NCBI RefSeq assembly: GCF_000374445.1
Contig: NZ_KB894406.1
Coordinates: 124,001-188,000, forward strand
Source: Actinokineospora enzanensis DSM 44649
Lineage (GTDB): Bacteria > Actinomycetota > Actinomycetes > Mycobacteriales > Pseudonocardiaceae
Length of the DNA stretch: 64,000 nt
Reading direction: 5' to 3'
The translations under genes were made by a program, and so were the position numbers. The notes under the pieces were generated by a model. That model had not been told where the DNA came from. It ran no database searches and saw nothing but the letters and a program-made list of their open reading frames with translations. How positions within the stretch are numbered: position 1 is the first letter of the stretch; each line of letters begins with the position of its first letter. Shown here one piece after another: positions 49,583 to 57,773 of this stretch.

Positions 49583-50797
49583 GTGTTCGCGAGATTCGTA
49601 CCGCCCGCGGGTCCGGCCCGGGGGTTGGCGCTGGCGCAGCTGACCAACTCGATCGGGGACGGCGCCTACTACGTGTGTTCGACCCTGTACTTCACCCGGG
49701 TCGTGGGGCTGTCCCCGACGCAGGTGGGGCTCGGGCTGACCCTGGGCTGGGCGCTGGGCACGCTGGCGGGTGTCCCGTTCGGGCACCTCGCGGACCGACG
49801 CGGGCCGCGGGGAGTGGCGGTGGTGCTGGCCGTGGCCACGGCACTGGCGGTCGCGGCGTTCGGGTCGGCTCGGTCGTTCCCGGCGTTCCTGATCGCGGCC
49901 TGTGCGTACACAATCTGCCAGTGCGGTCTGGTGGCCGCGCGGCAGGCGTTGTTGGCCGGGGTCGTGGACGCGGCCGGGCGCACCACCGCTCGTGCGTACC
50001 TTCAGTCCACGGCCAATGCGGGGATCGCGATCGGTGCTGCGGTCGGTGGTGTCGCACTGCAATTCGACACGGAAGCCGCGTATTTGTCCGCGTTCGGCCT
50101 CGATGCATTGACCTTCCTCGGCGCGGCCCTGGTGTTGCGTCGCCTGCCGTCGGTGCCGGGCGTGCCGAGGGTTCGGGACGGGGAGCCCGCGCTGGGGGTG
50201 TTGCGTGACCGGCCGTACGCGGTGATCACGGTGCTCAACGCGGTGATGATGCTGTACATGCCGCTGCTCAGCGTGGTGCTGCCGCTGTGGGTGGTCGAGC
50301 ACACCACCGCGCCGCGGTGGATGGTGGCCGGATTGATGGTGATCAACACGGTGGCGGTGGTGTTGTTCCAGGTCGCGGTGGCACATCGAGTCACCGACCT
50401 GGACAGTGCGGTACGGCTCGTGCGGGTGGCGGGAGTCTTGTTGCTGGTGGCCTGCGGTGTGTTCGCGCTGTCCGGTGGGCACCTCGCCGCCTGGGTGGCG
50501 GTGGCGGTTCTGGCGGCGGGCGCGTTGTTGCAGACCGGTGGGGAGATGATGCTCGCTTCCGGTTTCTGGGAGATCAGTTTCGGTCTCGCGCCGGATGGGC
50601 GGCATGGGCAGTATCAGGGGTTCTTCGGTAGTGGGATCGCGGTTGCCCGGACGGTCGGGCCGTTGTTGCTGACGGCGTTGGTGATCGGGGGTGGGGCTGT
50701 GGGGTGGTTGGTGCTTGGGGGGTTGTTCGTGCTCGCGGGGGTTGCCACTGGTCCTGCGGTGGGCTGGGCCCGACGGGGGCGGAGTGCTGTGGGGTGA
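49583..50797 (+). CDS. MFS transporter
   Basis: A 404-residue 12-TMS-type transporter: AQLTNSIGDGAYYVCSTLYFTRVVGLSP is the first helix and GHLADRRGPRGVAVVLAVA motif A. GTG 49583 follows GGGAGGGAGAC. It is convergent with the ANL ligase at 50868 and forms the left edge of the 3-hydroxyanthranilate region; export of the product is likely but not shown. Its 3' end has unusually G-rich, T-containing codons compared with the ligase region. Confidence 0.85.
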   Translation: MFARFVPPAGPARGLALAQLTNSIGDGAYYVCSTLYFTRVVGLSPTQVGLGLTLGWALGTLAGVPFGHLADRRGPRGVAVVLAVATALAVAAFGSARSFPAFLIAACAYTICQCGLVAARQALLAGVVDAAGRTTARAYLQSTANAGIAIGAAVGGVALQFDTEAAYLSAFGLDALTFLGAALVLRRLPSVPGVPRVRDGEPALGVLRDRPYAVITVLNAVMMLYMPLLSVVLPLWVVEHTTAPRWMVAGLMVINTVAVVLFQVAVAHRVTDLDSAVRLVRVAGVLLLVACGVFALSGGHLAAWVAVAVLAAGALLQTGGEMMLASGFWEISFGLAPDGRHGQYQGFFGSGIAVARTVGPLLLTALVIGGGAVGWLVLGGLFVLAGVATGPAVGWARRGRSAVG

Positions 50798-50867
50798 GTG
50801 GTCCGGCTCCGGGATCTCGCTCTGGACGCTTCTTGCTTGGGTGGCTCGATGGGGTGCGGAGGTGACG

Positions 50868-52427
50868 TCAGTCGGCGTCGTTGGTGCGTAGGTTGCTGGC
50901 CAGTTCCAGCCGCTTGACCTTGGTGGTGGCGGTATGCGGCAGATCGGACAGTCGCTTGTGGACCGGCGGGCTCATGGTCGGCAGGCCCGCCGTCGCGGCC
51001 GTCCAGGCTGCCGGGTCCAGTGGCTGGTCGTCCCTGGTGGACACGACCGGGACGGCCCGGCCGTCCGGGCCGGGGATGATCACGACCTCGACCAGGGCGT
51101 CCAACCGGGCCAGCAGTTGGTCCTCGGCGGCCAGGGTGCTGCCGAAGCCGGGGATCTCGTCGATCTCGCGGTCGAGCATGTGCAGGCAGCCCCAGCGGGT
51201 GCGGTAGCCGAGGTCGCCCATCCGCCACCAGGTGCCGCGGGTCTGCTCGGTGTAGCGGTCCGGCTCGCCCAGGAAGGTGATGGCGCGGCCGTCGCTGCGG
51301 GCCTCGACCAGGCCGGGGGAGGTCCTCGTCGGGCGCTTGCCGTCCCGGCTGACGACGCGGATGCCGGTCATCCCGGGGAAACCCCAGCCGACGCAGCGGC
51401 CGTCGGCCTCCGCGCTGCGGAAGCGGGTGTAGGTGCGGACGACCACCGGGCCGGTCTCGCTCTGCCCGTACAGCTGGCCGAACAGCGGGACGCGCCTGCG
51501 GGACGCGCGGGTGAGCCGGTGGATGGTGCGCGGGTGGATCGCGTCGAAGGTGCTGCTGAACAGCTGCACGGTGGCGAGCGGCTCGCGCGGGTCGTCGGCG
51601 AGCTCCTCCCAGCGCATGAACGAGTTCGGGTGCGCCTCCAGGATGCCCGGTCGGACCGCGGCGAAGATGCCCGCCACGTGGTCCGGCGCGTCGTCCACCA
51701 GCACCACCAGCGGGAAGCCGCGGTAGAGGGAGATCGCGGTGGCGCTGATGATCCGGGAGTGCACGAACGACACGTGCATCGCGATCGGTTCGCGGGTCCG
51801 CTTGAACGCCATGGCGACCGCCTGCGGCCGGTAGCGGGACTGGAGGCTGGCCCCGGTGTGCACGGCCATCTTCGGGATGCCCGTGGTGCCGGAGGTGTGC
51901 GTCACCAGCGTCGGGTGGTCCGGCGGCATGATCACCGGACGGACCCGCTCGGTGCCCGCGAAGTCCGCCAGCCGCTTGGCCTTCGCGTGCTCGCCCGAGG
52001 TGAGCAGCACGGACGAGGTGATGTCGAAGACCGACCCGGGCAACTCGTCGTCCAGTTTGGACTGGTCGGTCACCAGGTGTGGACGCTGCGCCCGGGGGAG
52101 CATCACGGACACCGTGTGTCCGTCCAGTTTGGCCGACAGCAGCACCGGTACCGCGCCGATCCGCGCGGCGGCGAAGGCGAGCAGGGTGATGTCGAAACCG
52201 TCCGATTTGTACACAACCACGTGCTCGCCCGGCCGCACACCCGCCGCCCACAGCCGGGACGCGGTGTCGTCGACCACGTCGGCCAGCTCCGCCACGGTGA
52301 ACCGGCGGCCGGGGGCGAGGTCAAGGTCGTGGTCGAGGATCACCACGTTCGCCGGGTACCGTCGGGCCGCCCGCTCGAACACGGTGCCGAGCCGGATGCC
52401 GCGGTTGAGGATCCGTTGCAGGATCAC
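50868..52427 (-). CDS. ANL-superfamily acyl/aryl-AMP ligase
   Basis: A 519-residue adenylating enzyme: P-loop VTHTSGTTGIPKMAVHTG, YGQSETGPVVVRTYTR, hinge WRMGDLGYRT, and a C-terminal TTKVKRLEL Lys. The C-terminal lid is divergent, and the aromatic-pocket motifs of DhbE are absent, so the substrate differs from that of the ligase at 4768. GTG 52427 overlaps the SRPBCC gene stop (GTGA). In the 3-hydroxyanthranilate context it is the natural candidate for activating that acid or its acylating partner. Confidence 0.85.
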   Translation of the reverse strand: MILQRILNRGIRLGTVFERAARRYPANVVILDHDLDLAPGRRFTVAELADVVDDTASRLWAAGVRPGEHVVVYKSDGFDITLLAFAAARIGAVPVLLSAKLDGHTVSVMLPRAQRPHLVTDQSKLDDELPGSVFDITSSVLLTSGEHAKAKRLADFAGTERVRPVIMPPDHPTLVTHTSGTTGIPKMAVHTGASLQSRYRPQAVAMAFKRTREPIAMHVSFVHSRIISATAISLYRGFPLVVLVDDAPDHVAGIFAAVRPGILEAHPNSFMRWEELADDPREPLATVQLFSSTFDAIHPRTIHRLTRASRRRVPLFGQLYGQSETGPVVVRTYTRFRSAEADGRCVGWGFPGMTGIRVVSRDGKRPTRTSPGLVEARSDGRAITFLGEPDRYTEQTRGTWWRMGDLGYRTRWGCLHMLDREIDEIPGFGSTLAAEDQLLARLDALVEVVIIPGPDGRAVPVVSTRDDQPLDPAAWTAATAGLPTMSPPVHKRLSDLPHTATTKVKRLELASNLRTNDAD

Positions 52428-52975
52428 GGTTCACCGCCGCTCTCCAGCACGGCCTTGATCCGCTCGACGGTCGCGGCCATGTCCTCGGCCAGCTTCGCGC
52501 CCCACTCGGCGAAGAACCGCCGCCGCTGCTCGTCGTCCATCTCGGCGGTGATACCGACGATGCCCTCGGTGGCCCGGCCCATCCGGAACCGGTGCGCGAG
52601 CAGACAGCCCTCGTCCCGCGGTTCGAGGTGGAACGACCAGGTGCTCTCCTGGCGGTGTCCCGCCCCGTTCCGCATCGCCCAGCCGAACTCCCGGCCGGGC
52701 GTCGCGGCGACGACCTCGGCGTGCGTCTGCCAGTGGCCGCGCGCGACCGGCGCCCAGGCCACCACGTCCTCGGCCCGCACGTTGTCGCCGCGGAACACCG
52801 CGCCGACCGTGCCCGGCGTCCCGGCGACCCAGGCCCCGCCGGTGCATTCCGCACTCCACTCACCGCTGCGGGTGAGATCGCTGACCACCGCGTAGGCGAT
52901 CTCGGGCGAGGTGCGGACGAGCGCGCTCCGCTCGATCTCGAACAGCGGCGGTGTTCCGGTTTTCGCTGTGGTCAC
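52424..52975 (-). CDS. SRPBCC/polyketide-cyclase-like protein
   Basis: A 183-residue START/SRPBCC fold: FEIERSALVRTSPEIAYAVVSDLTRSGEWS is the usual N-terminal strand-helix and AEDMAATVERIKAVLE the C-terminal helix. The family offers a hydrophobic cavity for cyclases, aromatases or lipid binding. It is coupled to the ANL ligase (4-bp overlap), so a role as cyclase or dehydratase on the ligase product, for instance closing a heterocycle, is conceivable. GTG 52975 has no strong ribosome site. Confidence 0.8.
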   Translation of the reverse strand: MTTAKTGTPPLFEIERSALVRTSPEIAYAVVSDLTRSGEWSAECTGGAWVAGTPGTVGAVFRGDNVRAEDVVAWAPVARGHWQTHAEVVAATPGREFGWAMRNGAGHRQESTWSFHLEPRDEGCLLAHRFRMGRATEGIVGITAEMDDEQRRRFFAEWGAKLAEDMAATVERIKAVLESGGEP

Positions 52976-53042
52976 GGGGAAAGTCTGCGGATTCCCGACG
53001 AACAGGGTCAACCGGCCCCGACCCGGTCCGTCAGGTCGTCCG

Positions 53043-54026
53043 TCAAGTCGGCATCCGCAGGACGACCCGGCGCCCCTTGGTCTCCCCGCTCGCCACCGCC
53101 CGGTGGGCGCGTTCCGCCTCACCGAGCGGGAGTTCCAGGATGTCCCGCGGCCGCAGCACGCCCGTCGCCACCCGTCGACCGATCTCCGCCGCAGCCTCGG
53201 CCAGTTCCGCCGCGGTGGCGTGCGAGATGACGAAGCCGTGGATGGCGGCGTTGTTCGTGTACAGCGGGCCGACCGGGAGCACCGGCCGGGTCGCCATCCC
53301 GGCCAGCAGCACGATCCGGCCGCCGCGGGCGAGCAGTCCGACCGCGGTGTCCAGGTCGTTGACCCCGGCCGGGTCGATGTAGAGGTCCACCCCGTCGGGG
53401 CAGGCCGCGCCCAGTCGCCGCGCCCGCGCCGGGTCCGCGCGGTCGACGACCTCGGCCGCGCCGATACCCCGGCAGTACGCGGCATCCGCCGCACCGGCGA
53501 CGGCCACGACCCGGGCGCCCGCCGCCGCGGCCAGCGCGACGATGGCGCCGCCGACGTTGCCCGCGGCGCCGATCACGACCACCGTCTCGCCCGCGCGTAA
53601 TCGCCCGTGCGTGAACAGCCCGAGGTACGCGGTGGCCGCCGGGTGCGCCACGGCGACGACGTCGTCCGCCGACACCCCGTCCGGCAGCCGGTACAGCCGG
53701 TCGGCGGGCACGGCGACCCCGCTCGCGGCCGCGCCCTGCCTCCCGTCGTGTCCCATGCTGTTGCACCACACCCGCTCGCCCGTGGCGAACCCGGCGGCCG
53801 GTTCCACCACCGTCCCGACGAGGTCCCGGCCGAGCACGAACGGGAACGTCATCGGGGTGCGGAAGGCGCCCGACCGGATGAAGGTGTCGACGTGGTTGAC
53901 CGTCGTCGCCTCGACCCGGACCAGCACCTCGCCGTCCGCGGGACGCGGTTGCGGGAGCGTCCCGTACCGGATCGCGTCCGGTCCGCCCAGCGCGTCGACG
54001 TAGGCGGCGTGCACGTACCCGCTCAC
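53043..54026 (-). CDS. Zinc-independent quinone-oxidoreductase-like MDR enzyme
   Basis: A 327-residue medium-chain dehydrogenase/reductase of the QOR/zeta-crystallin type. NADPH motif GAAGNVGGAIVALA, VNHVDTFIRSG near the N-terminus, and no structural-zinc Cys cluster. GTG 54026 overlaps the exporter stop (GTGA). A TTA codon at 53598-53600. Likely a reductive tailoring or quinone-protection enzyme for the cluster. Confidence 0.87.
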   Translation of the reverse strand: MSGYVHAAYVDALGGPDAIRYGTLPQPRPADGEVLVRVEATTVNHVDTFIRSGAFRTPMTFPFVLGRDLVGTVVEPAAGFATGERVWCNSMGHDGRQGAAASGVAVPADRLYRLPDGVSADDVVAVAHPAATAYLGLFTHGRLRAGETVVVIGAAGNVGGAIVALAAAAGARVVAVAGAADAAYCRGIGAAEVVDRADPARARRLGAACPDGVDLYIDPAGVNDLDTAVGLLARGGRIVLLAGMATRPVLPVGPLYTNNAAIHGFVISHATAAELAEAAAEIGRRVATGVLRPRDILELPLGEAERAHRAVASGETKGRRVVLRMPT

Positions 54027-55252
54027 GCCGCGCTCTCGGCACCGCGCGCGGCCGCCGCGGCGGTGGCCAGCAGGAAGATCAGCGCCACCACGGCGATCGC
54101 GGCGCCGATCACACACACCACGGTGATCCCGGCGGGCAGGGTCGCGCCGCCGATGAGCGTGCCAAGGCCGATGCCGAGGTAGATGCCGGACGAGTTCAGC
54201 GACACCACCAGCGGCGCCTCGCCCGGCGCGGCGGCGATCAGCCGGTGCTGCTGCGGCGGCGTCTGACACCAGCTGCTCGCGCCCCAGACCGCCATCAGCA
54301 GGCCCACCAGCGGCAACGTCACCGCGTGCGCGCCCGCCAGCCAGCCAAGCGCGCCCAGCGCGACGGCCATGCACACGTAGCCCGCCGACAGCACCCGCAG
54401 CGCGCCCCAGCGGTCCGTGGCGAGCCCGGCGACCAGGTTGCCGAACACCGCGCCGACGCCGTAGAGCAGCAGCATCCAGGCGATCCCGGCGGTGACGCCG
54501 ACCGCGTGCAGGGTGGGCACGGTGTAGGCGTAGGCGGTGTAGCAGGCGGTCATGCCGAGCACGGTCACCGGCAGCACGGCCAGCACGCCCGGCCTGCCAA
54601 GCACGGCCAGCCGGGTGCGCAGCGGCACCTTCGTCGCGCCGGGCAGCTCCGGCATGATCGCCCGCACGCCGACGCCGGACAGCACGCACAGCAGCGCAAC
54701 CGCGCCCAGCGCCGAGCGCCAGTCCAGCACCTGGCTGACCACGGTGCCCAGTGGGATGCCCACCGCGGTCGCCACGGTCAGTCCGCCGACCACGACGGCG
54801 AGCGCGCGGGCGCGCAGCTCCGGGCGTACCAGCGCGGCGCCGACCGCGCCCGCGTTGGGGGTGTACATGGCCGCGCCCGCGGCGGCGGCGATCCGGGCGG
54901 CGGTGAGTACCGCGAAGTTCGGCGCCACCGCGGCGAGCACGTTGCCGATGGTGAGCACGGCCAGGCCGACCAGCAGCAGCCGCCTGCGCGGCAGCCGCGC
55001 GGTCACGGTGGCGAGGATGGGGGAGAGGATGGCGTAGGCGGCGGCGAACACGGTCACCGACTGGCCCGCGGTCGACTCGGAGATGTGCAGCGAGCCCGCC
55101 ATCTGCGGCAGGAAGCCCGCGACGACGAACGCGTCGGTGCCGACGGCGAAGGTGCCGAGGGCGAGGATCAGGGTGGCGGTCAGGCCGCGGGACTGGGCGT
55201 CCGGAGCGTCGGCGCGCGTCGGCGCCGCTCCCGCGGTGGGGGTGCTGGACAT
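54023..55252 (-). CDS. MFS exporter, DHA1 family
   Basis: A 409-residue 12-TMS transporter of the AraJ/arabinose-efflux-like DHA1 group: TLILALGTFAVGTDAFVVAGFLPQMA in helix 1, ATVTARLPRRRLLLVGLAVL as motif A. ATG 55252 follows GGAGG. It is the first gene of the minus-strand set exporter, MDR enzyme, SRPBCC and ligase, and its upstream region carries six GGAAC repeats (55326-55407). Confidence 0.9.
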   Translation of the reverse strand: MSSTPTAGAAPTRADAPDAQSRGLTATLILALGTFAVGTDAFVVAGFLPQMAGSLHISESTAGQSVTVFAAAYAILSPILATVTARLPRRRLLLVGLAVLTIGNVLAAVAPNFAVLTAARIAAAAGAAMYTPNAGAVGAALVRPELRARALAVVVGGLTVATAVGIPLGTVVSQVLDWRSALGAVALLCVLSGVGVRAIMPELPGATKVPLRTRLAVLGRPGVLAVLPVTVLGMTACYTAYAYTVPTLHAVGVTAGIAWMLLLYGVGAVFGNLVAGLATDRWGALRVLSAGYVCMAVALGALGWLAGAHAVTLPLVGLLMAVWGASSWCQTPPQQHRLIAAAPGEAPLVVSLNSSGIYLGIGLGTLIGGATLPAGITVVCVIGAAIAVVALIFLLATAAAAARGAESAA

Positions 55253-55325
55253 GGTGGTCCTCCGTGCCGGGGCCGTCCCGGCGTGACAGGTCGGGCCCCG
55301 GACCGGGTGGGACGGTACGGGACCT

Positions 55326-55407
55326 GGAACGGTGTGTGATCTGGAACCGGTCCGGAACCTGCCCGCGCCCGGGAGGTGTGGAACCGGGACGGGCGTGGAA
55401 CCGGAAC
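55326..55407. repeat. Cluster of GGAAC(CGG) repeats upstream of the DHA1 exporter
   Basis: GGAAC starts at 55326, 55343, 55354, 55380, 55397 and 55403; three are extended to GGAACCGG. Spacings of 17, 11, 26, 17 and 6 bp, with partial inverse symmetry around GGAACCGGTCCGGAACC. It lies between the Rrf2 gene end and the exporter start, where a regulator would bind. The 220-bp gap holds no gene. Confidence 0.5.
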
Positions 55408-55472
55408 GTGGTGGGAGCCGGACGGTGGTGGGCCCGGCAGGCGTGCGGTTCGGGGGCGTGGGTGGGCCGGGA

Positions 55473-55955
55473 TCAGGTGGAGAGGCGCTGGTAGGCGCGT
55501 CGGGTCCGGTCGGCCGTGACCTTGGGGGTGGTCGCGATCAGGTCGGCCAGCGTGCGGGCGGCGAGTTCGCGCCGCCAGGCCAGCTCCGCCTTGCGCATCA
55601 CGGTGGCGATACCGCACGGCCTGCGCAGCTCCGGCGCGTCGGGCGCGGCGGCCGCGACCCCCTGCGCGCGGACCTCGGTGCACCGGAAGGCGTCGGTGCG
55701 CCCGTCGATGGCCGAGACGACGTCCATGAACGTGATCTCCCGCGCGGGCCGGGACAGCCGGAACCCGCCGCGGGCGCCGGGCACGGCGACCAGTACGTCG
55801 CCGTCGACCAGCGCCCGCAGGTGCTTGGCCAGGTACGGCTTTGGCAGGCCGTACAGGGTGGCGAGCTTCGAGGTGGACACGGGGTTGCCGTCGTCCGCCC
55901 AAGCGATGGCGAGGCAGCAGTGCAGGCCCCACTCGACACCTTCGGATAGCCGCAT
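55473..55955 (-). CDS. Rrf2-family transcriptional regulator
   Basis: A 160-residue Rrf2 protein: EGVEWGLHCCLAIAWADDGNPVSTSKLATLYGLPKPYLAKHLRALVDGDVL, the winged HTH, and GARGGFRLSRPAREITFMDVVSAIDG. The three-Cys cluster of NsrR/IscR is incomplete (Cys only in FRCTEV, RRPCGI and the N-terminal CC), so an Fe-S cofactor is doubtful. ATG 55955; the palindrome GGATGGTATCC (55961-55971) directly upstream may be its operator. Likely controls the exporter operon downstream. Confidence 0.87.
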   Translation of the reverse strand: MRLSEGVEWGLHCCLAIAWADDGNPVSTSKLATLYGLPKPYLAKHLRALVDGDVLVAVPGARGGFRLSRPAREITFMDVVSAIDGRTDAFRCTEVRAQGVAAAAPDAPELRRPCGIATVMRKAELAWRRELAARTLADLIATTPKVTADRTRRAYQRLST

Positions 55956-56527
55956 AACATGGATGGTATCCGTCCACGTTCCATCGTGCCCGGGGAGGGG
56001 GTGGAAGTTCGTCCGGACGGCGGCCCGAGACCGGGCGCGGAAGGTCCGGATGCTATCACTTCGATTTCTCAATGGCTACCTTCGGTGTCCAGGATCGACC
56101 GTTGTGGCGGAGGTATGCCGTCGTTCGGGCGAAGCCGTGGTGGTGCGCGGTCGCGGGTGCCTGGTAATTCACCAAAGCCAGCGGATTTGCGCCGAAATCC
56201 GCCGGGTGCGGAGTTGGCAGCGCTCCATTCGGGCGGAGGCGCGCATTTCTGTCCGGCACGCACGGGCGGCCGCGCCCGCATGGCGGGATCGCGTAGGCCG
56301 GGCAACCGGCCGGATATCGACTCCGCCCTGCTGGGGCGAGGTCCCGGCGGCGACGGCGTTTCGCCCGACTTGTTCGACAATGCAGAATTGATGTGAATTC
56401 TCGTCACAATGTTATGTCACGGACCGCGATTAAGCGGTTCACCCGATTGGCGCTATGATCCACATGGGTGGCTGTTAATGTCGATCGGCGGTACCGGAGG
56501 AATTCTGCAGCGAGGGGGCTGGGGTTC
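55956..56527. other. 572-bp gap without a convincing gene
   Basis: Frames in this stretch are short and of random composition. The right end (56385-56470) is AT-richer than anything nearby and contains TATGAT (56454-56459), a good -10 for the transposase-like gene at 56528. The left end carries the Rrf2 promoter. The middle may be decayed coding DNA; nothing further can be supported. Confidence 0.5.
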
Positions 56528-57712
56528 ATGCACACCTGGAGCCGGTGCGTCATCGGCGGCGATCTTTCCGAAAGTGACAATCTCGATGATTCCCTGGAGT
56601 ACTTCTACGACTCGGTGTTCGCGTCACTGTCCAGGCGGGACCAGCGAGCCACCGCACGCATGTACCTGCAGGGGCTCTTACGCACCGAAGGGCGCAAGTC
56701 GGCGCGGAACATCGCCGCGTCGTTCGACGGGTCCGCGGCCGTCGAGCAGAAGCTGCAGCACTTCGTCAGCAGCTCCACTTGGGACTGGCGGACCATGCGC
56801 CGGGCGCTCGCGGGCGAGGTCGGCAGGCGGACCGCGCCGTACGCGTTCGTGGCCAGGTCGATGTCGATCCCGCGGCGCGGCACCCGGTCCGGGGCGTGGC
56901 ACCTGGTCGGCGACGGCGGCAGCCAGCGCGCCATCGGGGTGTGGGCGGTCAGCGAGTCCGGGTCGGCGCCGGTGAACTGGCAGTTCCGGCTCGCCGCGCA
57001 CCGGCACCGCAGGCCGCGCGACGGCGCGCCCGCGGCACCCGGCCAGACCCGCGGCACGGTGGACACCTACCTGGCCGCGGACACCTGGGACGCGCCGTGC
57101 CCGCCGTTGGTGTTCGACGGCGCGGAACCCAACGCGACCGCCGCACTCGGCCCGCTCGGCGACCGGCCCTGGCTGGCCCGGATCCAGGACTCGGTGCAGC
57201 TCTACGCCACCGACCACCGGGTGGGCAGCCGCCGCGGCGACCTGCTGTCCGCGCGGGAGATCGTGGACATCCTGCGCCGCACCGCGCAGATCCGGGTCGG
57301 CGCGCCCGCCGACCGGGCCCGGTCCGGCGGTGGGCACAGCGTCACCGCGGTCGTCGCCGTGCGCGCGCCCTCGGCCGAGACCGGCGCGCTGGCCCTGTTC
57401 GGGGAGCAGCAGCTGGGCAGGCCGTCGGTGACCCGGCTGTGGCTGACCAACATGCTCGGTGCGAGTGTGGACGACCTGCTGCGGCTCACCCGCGCGCCCG
57501 CCGCGGTGACCGACGACTTCGGACTGATCGGCGACCGCGTCGGCCTGCTGGACTACCTGGGCCGGTCCGCGGGCGGCTGGCACCGGCACGTGACGCTGGC
57601 GTCCGTCGCGTATACGGCGGTGACGCTGTTCGGTGCCGCCCGAACCGGTCTCGCGGGCCGCGCGGTCCGGGTCCCGGGTCCCCGGGACGTATTTGACGGA
57701 TCGAACCGCTGA
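56528..57712 (+). CDS. Domesticated IS701-type transposase-like protein
   Basis: A 394-residue protein with the IS701 N-terminal pattern: RMYLQGLLRTEGRKSARNIAASFDG, then QKLQHFVSSSTWDWRTMRRAL. Where IS701 transposases have the first catalytic Asp (VVDETGF), it reads VARSMSIPRRGTRSG, and the second acidic region (DAGYG-like) is also changed, so the DDE triad is not intact. No terminal inverted repeats flank it. ATG 56528 follows GAGGGGG. A TTA codon at 56678-56680. Non-mobile relatives occur in antibiotic clusters; a DNA-binding regulatory role is plausible. Confidence 0.72.
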   Translation: MHTWSRCVIGGDLSESDNLDDSLEYFYDSVFASLSRRDQRATARMYLQGLLRTEGRKSARNIAASFDGSAAVEQKLQHFVSSSTWDWRTMRRALAGEVGRRTAPYAFVARSMSIPRRGTRSGAWHLVGDGGSQRAIGVWAVSESGSAPVNWQFRLAAHRHRRPRDGAPAAPGQTRGTVDTYLAADTWDAPCPPLVFDGAEPNATAALGPLGDRPWLARIQDSVQLYATDHRVGSRRGDLLSAREIVDILRRTAQIRVGAPADRARSGGGHSVTAVVAVRAPSAETGALALFGEQQLGRPSVTRLWLTNMLGASVDDLLRLTRAPAAVTDDFGLIGDRVGLLDYLGRSAGGWHRHVTLASVAYTAVTLFGAARTGLAGRAVRVPGPRDVFDGSNR

Positions 57713-57773
57713 CCTGACGGAGCGGCGGCCCGGCGGTGGCCCCGGATGCCGGGGTTCCGGTGGGATCGGTGAC

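Noticed and set aside
56069-56407. A 112-codon minus-strand frame in the gap before the transposase-like gene
   Set aside because: No ribosome site, Pro/Arg-rich random composition and no recognisable domain.
56528-57712. An active insertion sequence
   Set aside because: Catalytic acidic residues are altered, and no terminal inverted repeats or target duplications flank the gene.
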